A DNA stretch of 64,000 bases from Arthrobacter pascens. Lineage in GTDB: Bacteria > Actinomycetota > Actinomycetes > Actinomycetales > Micrococcaceae. The notes beneath the pieces were generated by a model. The model was not told the origin of the DNA and did no database searches. It worked only from the letters and a program-made list of their open reading frames with translations. The stretch lies in NCBI RefSeq assembly GCF_030815585.1, contig NZ_JAUSWY010000001.1, positions 3,968,001 through 4,032,000 of the forward strand, given 5' to 3'. Positions 25,661-34,302 of this stretch are shown here, one piece after another. The position numbers and the translations under genes are program-made. Numbering within the stretch: position 1 is the stretch's first letter; every line of letters begins with the position of its first letter.

Positions 25661-26782
25661 ATGGCCAGTCAGGACTCATACGAAACGAGCACCTCCAAGG
25701 CGGGCAGCGCTCCAGCCCCCGATGACTCCCGGAAGCCCGACAGCCCAACCGACGTCACCAAGCCGTCCTGGAAGTACATAGCCAAAAAGACACTCAGGGA
25801 GTTCAGCCAGGACCAGTGCCCCGATCTGGCGGCCGCACTTACCTACTACGCCGTGCTGTCGCTGTTCCCGGCGCTGCTGGCGATCGTTTCGCTCGTGGGC
25901 ATCTTCGGCGATGCGGAAAGAACGACGGCGGCTCTGCTGGAAATCGTTCGGGGCATCGCCCCCGGATCAACGGTGGATACCGTCCGCGGCCCCATTGAGG
26001 AACTTGCTGGGTCCCCGGCTGCAGGGTTTGCCCTCATCGTGGGCCTGGCGACCGCTCTCTGGTCCGCTTCCGGCTACGTAGGCGCGTTTGGCCGCGCAAT
26101 GAACCGTGTCTATGAAGTGGACGAGGGCCGCCCCTTTGTGAAGCTCCGCGGAACCATGCTGGCGGTCACCCTGCTCGCCGTCGTCATTGTCGCCCTGCTC
26201 GCCGGCATGCTGGTGCTCAGCGGTCCGGTCTCGGAAGCCGTGGGTGGTGCCATCGGTCTCAGCGGGACCATCCTCACCGTATGGAACATTGCCAAGTGGC
26301 CCGTGATCGTGGCGCTGGTCATCATGATCATCGCCGTCCTCTACTACGCCACGCCTAACGTCAAGCAGCCCAAGTTCCGGTGGATGAGCATCGGCTCGTT
26401 CATCGCCCTGGTGATTTTCCTCTTGGCCTCGCTGGGCTTCGCATTCTACGTTGCGAATTTCAGCAACTACAACAAGACCTACGGCGCGCTGGGCGGCGTG
26501 ATTGTGATGCTGTTGTGGCTCTGGATCCTTAACATGTCCCTGCTGTTCGGTGCGGAGTTCGACGCCGAGATGGAACGCGGACGCCAACTCCAGGCCGGCA
26601 TCGAAGCAGAGGAAACCATCCAGCTGCCGCCGCGGGACACGAAGAAGAGCGAGAAACTGCAGGAACAGGAAGAGGAGGACATCAGGCACGGGCGCGAGCT
26701 CCGCGAGCGGCACAGCCGTGATGCCGGACAGGAGAACCCCTCGGACACCGGCAGCGGGACCGACCGCAGCGGAAGGGGCTAG
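25661..26782 (+). CDS. YihY/BrkB family inner-membrane protein
   Basis: A 373-residue protein with the YihY/virulence factor BrkB core: QDQCPDLAAALTYYAVLSLF, about six transmembrane helices, and the late motif NKTYGALGGVIVMLLWLWIL followed by LLFGAEFDAEMERGR. The cytoplasmic N-terminus (40 residues) and the C-terminus (Glu/Arg-rich, 60 residues) are long and charged. The family's molecular role is unsettled. The start ATG 25661 follows GAGAGGA. It sits between two stress loci. Confidence 0.92.
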   Translation: MASQDSYETSTSKAGSAPAPDDSRKPDSPTDVTKPSWKYIAKKTLREFSQDQCPDLAAALTYYAVLSLFPALLAIVSLVGIFGDAERTTAALLEIVRGIAPGSTVDTVRGPIEELAGSPAAGFALIVGLATALWSASGYVGAFGRAMNRVYEVDEGRPFVKLRGTMLAVTLLAVVIVALLAGMLVLSGPVSEAVGGAIGLSGTILTVWNIAKWPVIVALVIMIIAVLYYATPNVKQPKFRWMSIGSFIALVIFLLASLGFAFYVANFSNYNKTYGALGGVIVMLLWLWILNMSLLFGAEFDAEMERGRQLQAGIEAEETIQLPPRDTKKSEKLQEQEEEDIRHGRELRERHSRDAGQENPSDTGSGTDRSGRG

Positions 26783-27078
26783 GCAGGGCCTCCAACACGA
26801 GAGAAAATTATGTTGACAATCAGGTTCTGTCCAGATTTCCCGGGTCATCGCAGGCCCGGGTGTCAGGCGGGGTCGGCGGCGAGATGGCCTCGTCTGAGAT
26901 CGAGGCCAGTCCCCCCAGTCGTCGTCGGCCCCCTCGAACCCCACCATGTGCCGGTCCGTTTCCAGTTCCCGCGTCAGCCCCTTTTTGGCCCTGTCTGCAA
27001 CCGGGAAAGCTGGCTAGCATTTAAGCATGACCGGCCGGCATTCCGTTGGCCGGCATCAAGCCGCAGGGAGAAAATGCC

Positions 27079-27255
27079 ATGGGTTTGGACGACAAGATGG
27101 AAAACACCGGCGAGAAGTTCGGCGGAAAGGCCAAAGAGGCCGCCGGTGAGGCAACCGATGATGAGAGCCTGAAGAACGAAGGGAAGATGGACCAGGCCAA
27201 GGCCGACCTAAAGCAGGCCGGCGAAAAGGTCAAGGACGCCTTCAAGAAGGACTGA
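27079..27255 (+). CDS. csbD: CsbD family stress protein
   Basis: A 58-residue protein typical of CsbD: MGLDDKMENTGEKFGGKAKE, then DESLKNEGKMDQAKADLKQA. CsbD proteins are small, highly charged, SigB-dependent stress proteins in firmicutes and actinobacteria. GGGAG precedes ATG 27079. Upstream, TTAAGCATGA at 27021-27030 is the reverse of the box seen in front of the stress operon. Confidence 0.93.
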   Translation: MGLDDKMENTGEKFGGKAKEAAGEATDDESLKNEGKMDQAKADLKQAGEKVKDAFKKD

Positions 27256-27311
27256 GCACACCAGCCTCTGGCCCACGAGTCCGGGCACGCAGTTTTCACG
27301 GTTCCCGCTGG

Positions 27312-27530
27312 TCAGCCCTCCAAGGCCACCGCGGGTTCCCTGCCGAGCGCAAGGAGATACGCACCGAATCCCTGCGGAGCCCGGGCTTGGGTCGGGCCTG
27401 AGGTCAGCACACGGATGCTGTCCGTGGATGTAATCGAAAACCCGCGCCGGCGCAGCCGCTCCACAAGTGTCCGGTCCTCGTGCGAGCGCTGCCGTGGAAA
27501 CCCTCGGCGAGGACATGCAGCTGTCCAGCA
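27312..27530 (-). pseudogene. C-terminal remnant of a family-2 glycosyltransferase
   Basis: Seventy-two codons with no start, bounded by TAG at 27533-27531 and TGA at 27314-27312, read RRGFPRQRSHEDRTLVERLR, then GFSITSTDSIRVLTSGPTQA and RAPQGFGAYLLALGREP. The GGFP...EDR-like block and the TSG/RAPxGF ending match, from memory, the C-terminal part of actinobacterial GT2 enzymes. The rest of the gene is missing. It lies just downstream of an O-methyltransferase. Evidence is by eye only. Confidence 0.45.
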
Positions 27531-27594
27531 CTAGGATCTGGACGACGGTGCCCGGCTGGCGCCGCTGCAGCGCCGGAGGATGCCAGGACGCCCG

Positions 27595-28272
27595 TCAGCG
27601 GACCAGGGCCAGCGCGAACCCATCCCATCCCTTGGAACCCACGGTCTGGATCACCGTGGCATCCAGTTGCGGATGCTCGCCCATCAGCTGCAGCGCACTG
27701 ATGATCCCCGGCGCGTTGACTTGGTCCAGGGACGGGTCCAGCACGGCACCCTCCCACACGGCGTTGTCCAGCACCACCGTGGTGCCGGGCCTCCCTAGTC
27801 GGACGGCCCATTCCAAGTAGCCGGTGTTGTTTTCCTTGTCCGCGTCGATGAAGACAAAATCGAAGGGCTCCTGGCCCTCTGCCTGCAGGGCCGCCAATGA
27901 GTCAAGGGCCGCGCCGACGCGGATCTCCACTTTGTGCCCCAGCCCTGCCGCTTCGACGTTGGCCCTGGCGACGTCAGCGTGTTTGGTGAGGTATTCGCAG
28001 GTCACCAGCCTGCCGTCGTCGGGAAGCCCTTGCGCCATCCAGATGGTACTGAAGCCCGCCAGCGTGCCGACCTCCAGGACACGGCGCGCACCGGAGAGTT
28101 GGACCAGAAGCTTAAGGAGTTTGCCAGCGTTCGGCGCCACTTCTATGGGCGGCATGCCGGCGTCCACGGCTGACTGCACTGCCCGCTGCAGGGCGCCATC
28201 AGGATGTACTACGGAGTCCGTCAGGAATTCTTCCACTGCCACCCAACCGGGCTGGGTTTTATGCTCAAACAT
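27595..28272 (-). CDS. Class I SAM-dependent O-methyltransferase
   Basis: A 225-residue methyltransferase of the family-3 (CCoAMT/catechol OMT-like) kind: RRVLEVGTLAGFSTIWMAQG is the SAM loop, RLVTCEY the acidic second motif, and FVFIDADKENNTGYLEWAVR the metal-binding DADKxN motif. GTTVVLDNAVWEGAV follows. It transfers a methyl group to a hydroxyl of a small molecule; the acceptor is unknown. The start at ATG 28272 was chosen to match the family length. No strong ribosome binding site is visible. Confidence 0.9.
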   Translation of the reverse strand: MFEHKTQPGWVAVEEFLTDSVVHPDGALQRAVQSAVDAGMPPIEVAPNAGKLLKLLVQLSGARRVLEVGTLAGFSTIWMAQGLPDDGRLVTCEYLTKHADVARANVEAAGLGHKVEIRVGAALDSLAALQAEGQEPFDFVFIDADKENNTGYLEWAVRLGRPGTTVVLDNAVWEGAVLDPSLDQVNAPGIISALQLMGEHPQLDATVIQTVGSKGWDGFALALVR

Positions 28273-28330
28273 GGCCACAGTCTGGCATGGGCCGTGGCGC
28301 GGGTCCACCCATTCCCGCCTCCCGGCTTCG

Positions 28331-28393
28331 GAGTTTGTGTCCAGATAATGGGCGCAAAGGTCGATTTAGGGCCCATTATCTGGACAAAAGCTC
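28331..28393. repeat. Hairpin element A (perfect 16-bp stem with conserved ends)
   Basis: TGTCCAGATAATGGGC (28338-28353) and GCCCATTATCTGGACA (28371-28386) form a perfect 16-bp stem with a 17-base loop ending TTTAGG. The element is framed by GAGTTT on the left and AAAAGCTC on the right. A second element with the same frame but a different stem lies at 47329-47392. Between two minus-strand genes it may also act as a terminator. Confidence 0.8.
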
Positions 28394-28413
28394 AAGGGGT
28401 GGGACCGACGGGA

Positions 28414-28737
28414 TCAGGAACCGTCTGAGAGTGCCGTTTCGAGGCGGTCCACCTTTGCGGTGAGCTCCCCGGTGTATCCGGGCCGGATGTCTGCCTTGAT
28501 GACCAGCGAGACGCGGCTGCCGAACTGGCCCACGGCTTCAGTGGCCCGCTTCACCACGTCAAACACTTCATCCCATTCACCCTCGATAGTGGTGAACATC
28601 GAATCCGTCCGGTTGGGCAGTCCTGACTCCCTGACGATTTTCACAGCGGCGGCGACGGCGTCGTGCACTGAAGCGTCGGAGGGCCGGGAAACCCCGGAGG
28701 GAGTGCCTGACGGGGCGACTGAAAATGCAAGCAACAT
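28414..28737 (-). CDS. Thiamine-binding protein, MTH1187/YqgV family
   Basis: A 107-residue ferredoxin-like protein: MLLAFSVAPSGTP, then VHDAVAAAVKIVRESGLPNR and TDSMFTTIEGEWDEVFDVVK, with VSLVIKADIRPGYTGELTAK near the end. This is the thiamin(e)-binding family (PF01910), whose members bind thiamine or hydroxymethylpyrimidine-like ligands as oligomers; the cellular role is not settled. It is divergent from a TetR regulator. Confidence 0.88.
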   Translation of the reverse strand: MLLAFSVAPSGTPSGVSRPSDASVHDAVAAAVKIVRESGLPNRTDSMFTTIEGEWDEVFDVVKRATEAVGQFGSRVSLVIKADIRPGYTGELTAKVDRLETALSDGS

Positions 28738-28859
28738 ACAGCCAGTCTGCCACGGCAGCGGTCAGGCACGCGGGCCGGCGGCGGACACCACTCGTGTCAC
28801 ATAACCGCCTACCCTTCAGTAACCGTGATTGCCCCGGGCTGCGTTGCTAACCTGATCGA

Positions 28860-29510
28860 ATGAACCTCGCAGTTGCCCGCAAACCGCTCCGTGCAGATGC
28901 AGCGCGCAATGTCGACAAGATCATCACGTCGGCCCGCCAGTGCTTCCGCGACTTCGGTCCCGACGTGCCGCTGCAGACCATCGCAACCACAGCGGGCGTG
29001 GGCCCTGCCACTCTTTTCCGTAATTTTGCCGACAAGGAGGAGCTGGTCCTGGCCGCGCTCAACCGCCAGCTCAGGCTGACGGTGGACCCTGTCATCGACG
29101 ACGCCCTTGCCGACATCGACGCGGCCGCCGGGCTGTTTCGGGTCATCGAAGCGATCATGGCGGCAGCCAGCGCGGACGCGAACCTGCTGGGGGCTGTGGC
29201 CGGGCGGCGTGAACTGCTGACCGGGATCACCGGCTCCCTGATCGATTCGATCGGTGTCCTGCTGGGCCGGGCGCAGGGCCAGGGCACGTTGCGGGCGGAC
29301 ATCTCCATGACGGATATGTTCCGGCTGCTGGCCATGCTGATCGGCGTCGTGGACACCATGGAGCCGGGTTCGGATGCCTGGCGACGTCCCGTAGCGCTCA
29401 TCGAGGACGCCATCCGCACCGAACGGCCACACCGACCGCTGCCCGCCCATGTCCCCTTGCCTGCAGCCCAGATTCAGGGTCCGCAGCCCGCAGACTCACG
29501 GCACCGCTAG
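28860..29510 (+). CDS. TetR-family transcriptional regulator
   Basis: A 216-residue regulator. The HTH is ARNVDKIITSARQCFRDFGP, then TIATTAGVGPATLFRNFADK, with the C-terminal helical domain typical of the family (MAAASADANLLGAVAGRREL). A Pro-rich tail (HVPLPAAQIQGPQPA) is unusual. It stands between the divergent thiamine-binding protein gene and small hypothetical genes, so its target is not evident. Confidence 0.9.
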   Translation: MNLAVARKPLRADAARNVDKIITSARQCFRDFGPDVPLQTIATTAGVGPATLFRNFADKEELVLAALNRQLRLTVDPVIDDALADIDAAAGLFRVIEAIMAAASADANLLGAVAGRRELLTGITGSLIDSIGVLLGRAQGQGTLRADISMTDMFRLLAMLIGVVDTMEPGSDAWRRPVALIEDAIRTERPHRPLPAHVPLPAAQIQGPQPADSRHR

Positions 29511-29665
29511 CGCTGGCCTGGGGAGCGAACGCACGCAGGGCCATTGTGAGGGTCTACGCGTTGGAATACACTCAAGGGAGGTTACGCAGCCAGCCTCTGA
29601 ATTTCCCAGATGGAGCGTCCCATGAAGCACGTTCTGCGTCGTCAAATGAACCAGGTCGACTGGCA

Positions 29666-29890
29666 ATGAGGAGTTCACAACTCTCCCGGTTCATCAGTGA
29701 TCCCCGCGGGCCTGAAGAGGTCCTTCCCACACTCCCGGCGGAAGAGCTGGCCAATCTCTTGGATGCTCTCTACCAGAACCTTGACACCCCTGAGCCGGAA
29801 TTCGGCGCACAGGTCTGGTACGAGCTGGCCGTCGAGGAAAGCGCCCGCCGGGCTGTTTTACCCGGGGGCGCTATTCACGGCGTAGCCTAG
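29666..29890 (+). CDS. Small hypothetical protein
   Basis: About 74 residues from ATG 29666: MRSSQLSRFISDPRGPEEVL, then LPAEELANLLDALYQNLDTP and FGAQVWYELAVEESARR. It looks like a compact acidic helical protein. The same frame is open back to 29546. A tiny frame from ATG 29622 (preceded by TGGAGCG) ends with a TGA overlapping this ATG, so translational coupling is possible. The family is not recognised and the start is uncertain. Confidence 0.45.
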   Translation: MRSSQLSRFISDPRGPEEVLPTLPAEELANLLDALYQNLDTPEPEFGAQVWYELAVEESARRAVLPGGAIHGVA

Positions 29891-29907
29891 CCAAACTCTG
29901 CGCGCAG

Positions 29908-30207
29908 CTAGCTGGAGCTGCCTGGAACACTGCCGTCGTGGCGCCGCTCCTTGGGGTGTTCGTGACCAGGGTGATCAACATCGTGCTCCTGGGCGTGCTC
30001 CTTGGCTTCCATCAGGTGCTGCTGCAGCTTTTCTTCGGCATCCCGCCGGCGGCGCGCCGTGTCACGCAGTTCCCTGGTGGATTCGGATCCGTTTGGATCC
30101 AGATACGCAGTCCGTGTCTTCGCAGGGGTCTCGGACGCGGGGACACGGGTCTGGCCCCCCTGCCCCGCACCTGCCTGCTCAGCTTCAGGCTCTAGTCGTT
30201 CGTTCAT
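29908..30207 (-). CDS. Small charged hypothetical protein
   Basis: A 99-residue, very polar protein starting MNERLEPEAEQAGAGQ, with an Arg/Glu helix (RELRDTARRRRDAEEKLQQH) and a His/Glu-rich end (HAQEHDVDHPGHEHPKERRH). GGGAGGAA precedes ATG 30207. No fold is recognised; the tail could bind metal or be disordered. It is convergent with the small gene on its left. Confidence 0.7.
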   Translation of the reverse strand: MNERLEPEAEQAGAGQGGQTRVPASETPAKTRTAYLDPNGSESTRELRDTARRRRDAEEKLQQHLMEAKEHAQEHDVDHPGHEHPKERRHDGSVPGSSS

Positions 30208-30289
30208 CACGATTCCTCCCTTTGACCACAATCCCGGGCTGCGGTCTATCTCCAGTGGACCACAGATCAGTCCTGAAGCAGCTCATTCG

Positions 30290-30541
30290 TTAAGTGCGGA
30301 CTCCCTGCTGCGTATTTCCTTGCGCACGGCAGTAGAGGTGTGCGGTGGCCGACCCCGGGCCGATGACCATGGTGAGTCTGATGCCCTCCGAGAGGAAATC
30401 CAGGTCCGCATCGGGAACATCAGAGAGGGAACGGAACCGGGTAAAGAACCGTTTGACCGGCATTCCGGCGCGCCGTCTGGCAGAAGTAAAGGTGCGGCGC
30501 ATCCTGGATCTGTCACTGGCTGCGTGCATTCGCTTTTCCAT
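30290..30541 (-). CDS. Small basic hypothetical protein
   Basis: An 83-residue protein, MEKRMHAASDRSRMRRTFTS, then PVKRFFTRFRSLSDVPDADL and DFLSEGIRLTMVIGPGSATA. The N-terminal half is strongly basic and the C-terminal half reads as a folded segment. A competing frame (30283-30591) covers the same DNA but has low-complexity Ser/Pro content, so this one is preferred. No family is recognised. Confidence 0.5.
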   Translation of the reverse strand: MEKRMHAASDRSRMRRTFTSARRRAGMPVKRFFTRFRSLSDVPDADLDFLSEGIRLTMVIGPGSATAHLYCRAQGNTQQGVRT

Positions 30542-30627
30542 GGTTTCGGCTCAAACTGAAGGTCCACGGCCAGCTGCATAGCCAGCTTCATAGTACAGCG
30601 TCTGTGATCCAGGCCACCAGAGATTGG

Positions 30628-30939
30628 TCAGTTCCATCCGATGAGCCGCAGCAATGCAGCCGTGCTGGCACCGGCAACGACCACCAGCAGGAAAGGTGCG
30701 CGGAGTGCCAGGGCGATGGCGGCGACGGCAAGGGCGCCCAGCCGCGCGTCTGCCGCGAGGGACTGGCCGGACGCCACCGTATTGACTATGGTGAGGGACG
30801 CCAGCAGGCCGATGGTCATTGTGCCGGCCACCCGTGACATCCGCGGATCCTTCAGGAATCTGGCCGGAACGAAATAGCCCACCAGCTTCCATGCGTAGGC
30901 AAGGGCGCACGCCAGCAGCAGCCAGATCCAGAGGTTCAT
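30628..30939 (-). CDS. azlD: AzlD-type small subunit of branched-chain amino acid exporter
   Basis: A 103-residue, four-helix protein: MNLWIWLLLACALAYAWKLV, a polar loop, MTIGLLASLTIVNTVASGQS, then RLGALAVAAIALALRAPFL. This matches AzlD/YgaH, the partner of AzlC. Its ATG overlaps the azlC stop by 4 bp (30936-30939), so the two subunits are made together. The pair exports branched-chain amino acids or their analogues (known for the family). Confidence 0.9.
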   Translation of the reverse strand: MNLWIWLLLACALAYAWKLVGYFVPARFLKDPRMSRVAGTMTIGLLASLTIVNTVASGQSLAADARLGALAVAAIALALRAPFLLVVVAGASTAALLRLIGWN

Positions 30940-31682
30940 GTACCTGCCTGCCCGGTGCCGTGGTGGCCGTGATGGTGTTCCGCGTACGGATCAACATCCG
31001 GCTCCAGCCCTTCATCGCTGCGGCCATGGCTGAACCAACCGATCAGCGCAGCCACCACCGCGGCGATCAGGATTGGCACGCCCGCGGGAACGAACGGCAC
31101 GGCGATCACCGTCGCCAGGGCGCACACCACCGCGATGGCCACTGGTTCCCGTCCCTTGAGCCTGGGCCAGAGGAGGGCCAGGAAGGCTGCAACCGCGGCG
31201 CCATCCAGTCCCCACTGTTTCGGGTCGCCCAGTCCGCCTCCCGCCAGCGCCCCCACTGCAGTGAAGAGATTCCAGAGGACGTAGATGCCGATGCCGGCCG
31301 CCCAGAAGCCGCGTCGCTGTTCGGCAGGATCGGCCTGGCCGGTGCTCGTGGCCGTCGATTCGTCGATGGTGAGTTGTGCCGCCACGTATCTGCGCCAGCC
31401 CGTTGGGTGGAGGAGTGCATTCAGCTGCATCCCGTAGATACCGTTGCGCATGCCCAGCAAGGTGGCTGCACTCATGGCGGCAACGCCGGAGCCGCCGCCG
31501 GCCACCACCCCGATGAACGCAAACTGCGAGCCTCCGCTGAAGAGCAGCAGGCTCAGCGCCATGGTCTGCCAGAAGTTGAGTCCCGAGGTGACGGAGAGCG
31601 CGCCGAAGGAAACCCCGTAAAGACCCGTTGCGATGCTGATGGAAAGACCCACGCGCACCGCGGGCGAAGCAAGGAGCTTCAT
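30936..31682 (-). CDS. azlC: AzlC-type large subunit of branched-chain amino acid exporter
   Basis: A 248-residue membrane protein. AIATGLYGVSFGALSVTSGL, SLLLFSGGSQFAFIGVVAGG and MRNGIYGMQLNALLHP are conserved AzlC segments, the last being the family's RNGxYG block. The cytoplasmic C-terminus is His-rich (YAEHHHGHHG). The start was set at ATG 31682 (MKLLASPAVRVG); the frame is open to 31799 but the extra part is not AzlC-like. Confidence 0.9.
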   Translation of the reverse strand: MKLLASPAVRVGLSISIATGLYGVSFGALSVTSGLNFWQTMALSLLLFSGGSQFAFIGVVAGGGSGVAAMSAATLLGMRNGIYGMQLNALLHPTGWRRYVAAQLTIDESTATSTGQADPAEQRRGFWAAGIGIYVLWNLFTAVGALAGGGLGDPKQWGLDGAAVAAFLALLWPRLKGREPVAIAVVCALATVIAVPFVPAGVPILIAAVVAALIGWFSHGRSDEGLEPDVDPYAEHHHGHHGTGQAGT

Positions 31683-31841
31683 ACCCCACGCCCTGCGCTG
31701 GCCAACTGCGTGCCGCCCACGGCTGCCGCGGAGAAAGATTGGGTGGTCCGGGGTGACCAGTAAAAAGCCATGGATCAACTCAATCACAGCCACGGTCAAT
31801 CACAGCGGCGGGCCTGCCGCTATGAGCAGCTGATGAGGCAG

Positions 31842-32750
31842 CTAATCCGGGAGCTGGAGCTGCAAGCCGGCGGGCTGGAGCTGCGCCAGCACCTTCGCCG
31901 GAATGTTGGTGGTGATCTCGTGGATGCCCAGGCCCTGGCACAACGCAACGTCGCGCTCGCTGTCCACGGTCCATACGCGGAAGCGACGGCCGGAATCCAG
32001 CCAGCGCTGCACGGTGCGGGCGTGTTCGCGGACGTACTTCATGCCCGGTCCTGCCAGCCGCACCTGGCACTCATCAAGGATCCGTTCGCCTTCCAGCTGC
32101 GCGGCCTTCATCACGTTGGCTATTGCGCCGCCTGTCAACGGGCCCAGGCCCAGCTCCTCGCGGATTTCGTCAACGTCGATGTCGTCCACCAGCTGGCAGA
32201 TGAACTCGGCGGGCACCGTCCGCAGCAGGTGCCTGACGGCATCCGGGCTGAAGCTCATGAACGTCACCGTGATGTTGTCCAGGGACGAGGTGCCAGGGTC
32301 CCAGCCTTCGCTCCGGAGCACCTCCAGCACACGGTCCTCCAACTTGAGCTGGTAAGGGCTGGGATGCTTGAGCTCGATGGCCAGGCCGACGGGCCGCCCG
32401 GCCGCGCGCAGGATGTCCAGGAGTTCGGGAAGGGTGAGGAACTGCTCGGAGCGTGCACCATACATTTCCGGGATCCGGGCACCCTTCCAGGACGAGAAAT
32501 CCAGAAGCCGCAGCTCCTCAAGGGTACGTTCGGCAACAGGCCCGGTTCCGTCGGACGTGCGGTCCAGGTTGGCGTCATGGAGCAGCACCGCGTGCTGGTC
32601 CCGGGTGAGGTGGACATCGCACTCCACACCGTCCGCGCCATCGGCAAGGGCCTGGAGGTACGCGGCGCGGGTGTGTTCGGCGAATGCCGCACTGGAGCCC
32701 CTGTGGGCAAAGACCAGGGGCCTCTTCGGCACAGACTCGACAGTTGTCAT
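31842..32750 (-). CDS. Glycerophosphodiester phosphodiesterase
   Basis: A 302-residue TIM-barrel enzyme: VFAHRGSSAAFAEHTRAAY is the HRG motif with catalytic His, GVECDVHLTRDQHAVLLHDA carries the E-D metal ligands and second His, and FRVWTVDSERDVALCQGLGI ends the barrel. No signal peptide is seen, so it is probably cytoplasmic. It hydrolyses glycerophosphodiesters to glycerol 3-phosphate and an alcohol. It is divergent from the DUF445 gene, 51 bases away. Confidence 0.93.
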   Translation of the reverse strand: MTTVESVPKRPLVFAHRGSSAAFAEHTRAAYLQALADGADGVECDVHLTRDQHAVLLHDANLDRTSDGTGPVAERTLEELRLLDFSSWKGARIPEMYGARSEQFLTLPELLDILRAAGRPVGLAIELKHPSPYQLKLEDRVLEVLRSEGWDPGTSSLDNITVTFMSFSPDAVRHLLRTVPAEFICQLVDDIDVDEIREELGLGPLTGGAIANVMKAAQLEGERILDECQVRLAGPGMKYVREHARTVQRWLDSGRRFRVWTVDSERDVALCQGLGIHEITTNIPAKVLAQLQPAGLQLQLPD

Positions 32751-32801
32751 GAGGACACGCTAGCCCACCCTGCTGGTGGAGTGCGGGACTAGGCTGGGCA
32801 C

Positions 32802-34136
32802 ATGCAGGTGAACTCTGAGACAACTACCAGGCCCGCCCCGGACCGGACCTCCAGTCCTGCCCCAAGGGGGGCCGTCGTCGAACATCAAGTCAGTCCGGGT
32901 GACGCCGAAAAGGCGGCAGCGCTACGGAAAATGAAGCTGGTGGCGCTGGGGCTGCTCATCGCCATGGCCGTCGTTTTTGTGTTCGCCTTCGCGCTGCAGA
33001 AAGAATACCCCTGGCTGCAGTACGTACGGGCGGCAGCGGAGGGCGGCATGGTGGGCGCGCTGGCCGACTGGTTCGCTGTCACCGCGCTGTTCAAGTACCC
33101 CATGGGCATTAAGATCCCGCACACCGCCATCATTCCGAACCGCAAGGACCAGATCGGGGCGTCCCTCGGTGAGTTCGTGGAGACAAACTTCCTGTCTGAG
33201 CAGGTGGTCCAGGACAAGCTCGCGAGTGTGAACATCGCGCGGAAAGCCGGCGAATGGCTTGCCGGTCCGGGCGGCGCTGAACGCGTGGCCAAGGAGGGTG
33301 CCGCCGTCATCCGCGGCGCGTTCAAGGTATTGAACGACGACGACGTCCAGGCAGTGATCGAGGGCATGGTCCGCAAGCATCTGCTGGCTCCGCCGTGGGG
33401 ACCGCCGGTGGGCAGGATGGCGGAGCGGATTTTTGCCGACGGGCACCATCACAAGCTGGTGGACCTGCTGGTGGACCGGGCAGCGGACTGGGTCAGCGAC
33501 AACCATGAGACCGTCAGCCGGCTGGTCTCGGACCGCTCCCCCACCTGGGTGCCGCAGTTCGTGGACGGGCTGGTGGGCGACAAGGTGTACGTGGAGATCC
33601 TCAAGTTCACCCGCGCCGTGCAGTCCGATCCCAATCACCAGGTGCGGCAGTCGATCGACAAGTACCTCAACGACCTCGCGCAGGACCTGCAGCACGATCC
33701 CGCGATGATTGCCCGCGCGGAGGACATCAAGGCGCAGGTCCTGGGCGACCCGGAGGTCCGCGAACTCGCCTCCCGCACGTGGGGCACGGTGAAGAACGCC
33801 CTGCTCAGCGCCGTGGACGATCCGGACAGCGAATTGACGGTGAAGTTCAAGGCGGCCTTTCGCGATTCCGGCTCACGTCTTGTCAACGACGCCGAGCTGG
33901 CCGGGAAGGTGAACGCCTGGATCGGCGACGCCGCCGGCTACCTGGTGCGGACCTATCGCTCGGACATCGCGGGCGTGATCACGGAAACAGTGGCCCGTTG
34001 GGATGCCGAGGAAACCTCGCGGAAGATCGAACTCCAAGTGGGAAAGGACCTGCAGTTCATCCGGATCAACGGCACCGTTGTGGGGTCCCTTGCCGGTCTG
34101 GCCATCTTCACCGTGGCGCACCTGGTGTTCGGCTAG
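32802..34136 (+). CDS. DUF445 family membrane protein
   Basis: A 444-residue protein with a transmembrane helix near residue 45 (LVALGLLIAMAVVFVFAFAL), the hallmark AAAEGGMVGALADWFAVTAL, then FKYPMGIKIPHTAIIPNRKD. A long helical middle follows, and a C-terminal hydrophobic helix (VVGSLAGLAIFTVAHLVFG). This is the full DUF445/YjiN pattern; the function is unknown. The N-terminal 35 residues are Pro/Ser-rich and likely disordered. Confidence 0.93.
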   Translation: MQVNSETTTRPAPDRTSSPAPRGAVVEHQVSPGDAEKAAALRKMKLVALGLLIAMAVVFVFAFALQKEYPWLQYVRAAAEGGMVGALADWFAVTALFKYPMGIKIPHTAIIPNRKDQIGASLGEFVETNFLSEQVVQDKLASVNIARKAGEWLAGPGGAERVAKEGAAVIRGAFKVLNDDDVQAVIEGMVRKHLLAPPWGPPVGRMAERIFADGHHHKLVDLLVDRAADWVSDNHETVSRLVSDRSPTWVPQFVDGLVGDKVYVEILKFTRAVQSDPNHQVRQSIDKYLNDLAQDLQHDPAMIARAEDIKAQVLGDPEVRELASRTWGTVKNALLSAVDDPDSELTVKFKAAFRDSGSRLVNDAELAGKVNAWIGDAAGYLVRTYRSDIAGVITETVARWDAEETSRKIELQVGKDLQFIRINGTVVGSLAGLAIFTVAHLVFG

Positions 34137-34302
34137 CTCGGGTTTCAACACGCGCGGGGCTTCCAACAGCGCGAACGAACACTTGGGGGCCGGCCCGGGT
34201 GGAGGTCAAGATCGCTGCGGTGAAGACCCGGTTGGTCGCAGGATATCCACATAGGCCACCCGCTGCGCCGTGATTGTCAGACCCTCGCAAGATGATTTAG
34301 GT

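Noticed and set aside
30283..30591. Alternative 102-codon minus-strand frame
   Set aside because: It covers the same DNA as the 83-residue candidate but is Ser/Pro-rich and less protein-like. The choice remains uncertain.
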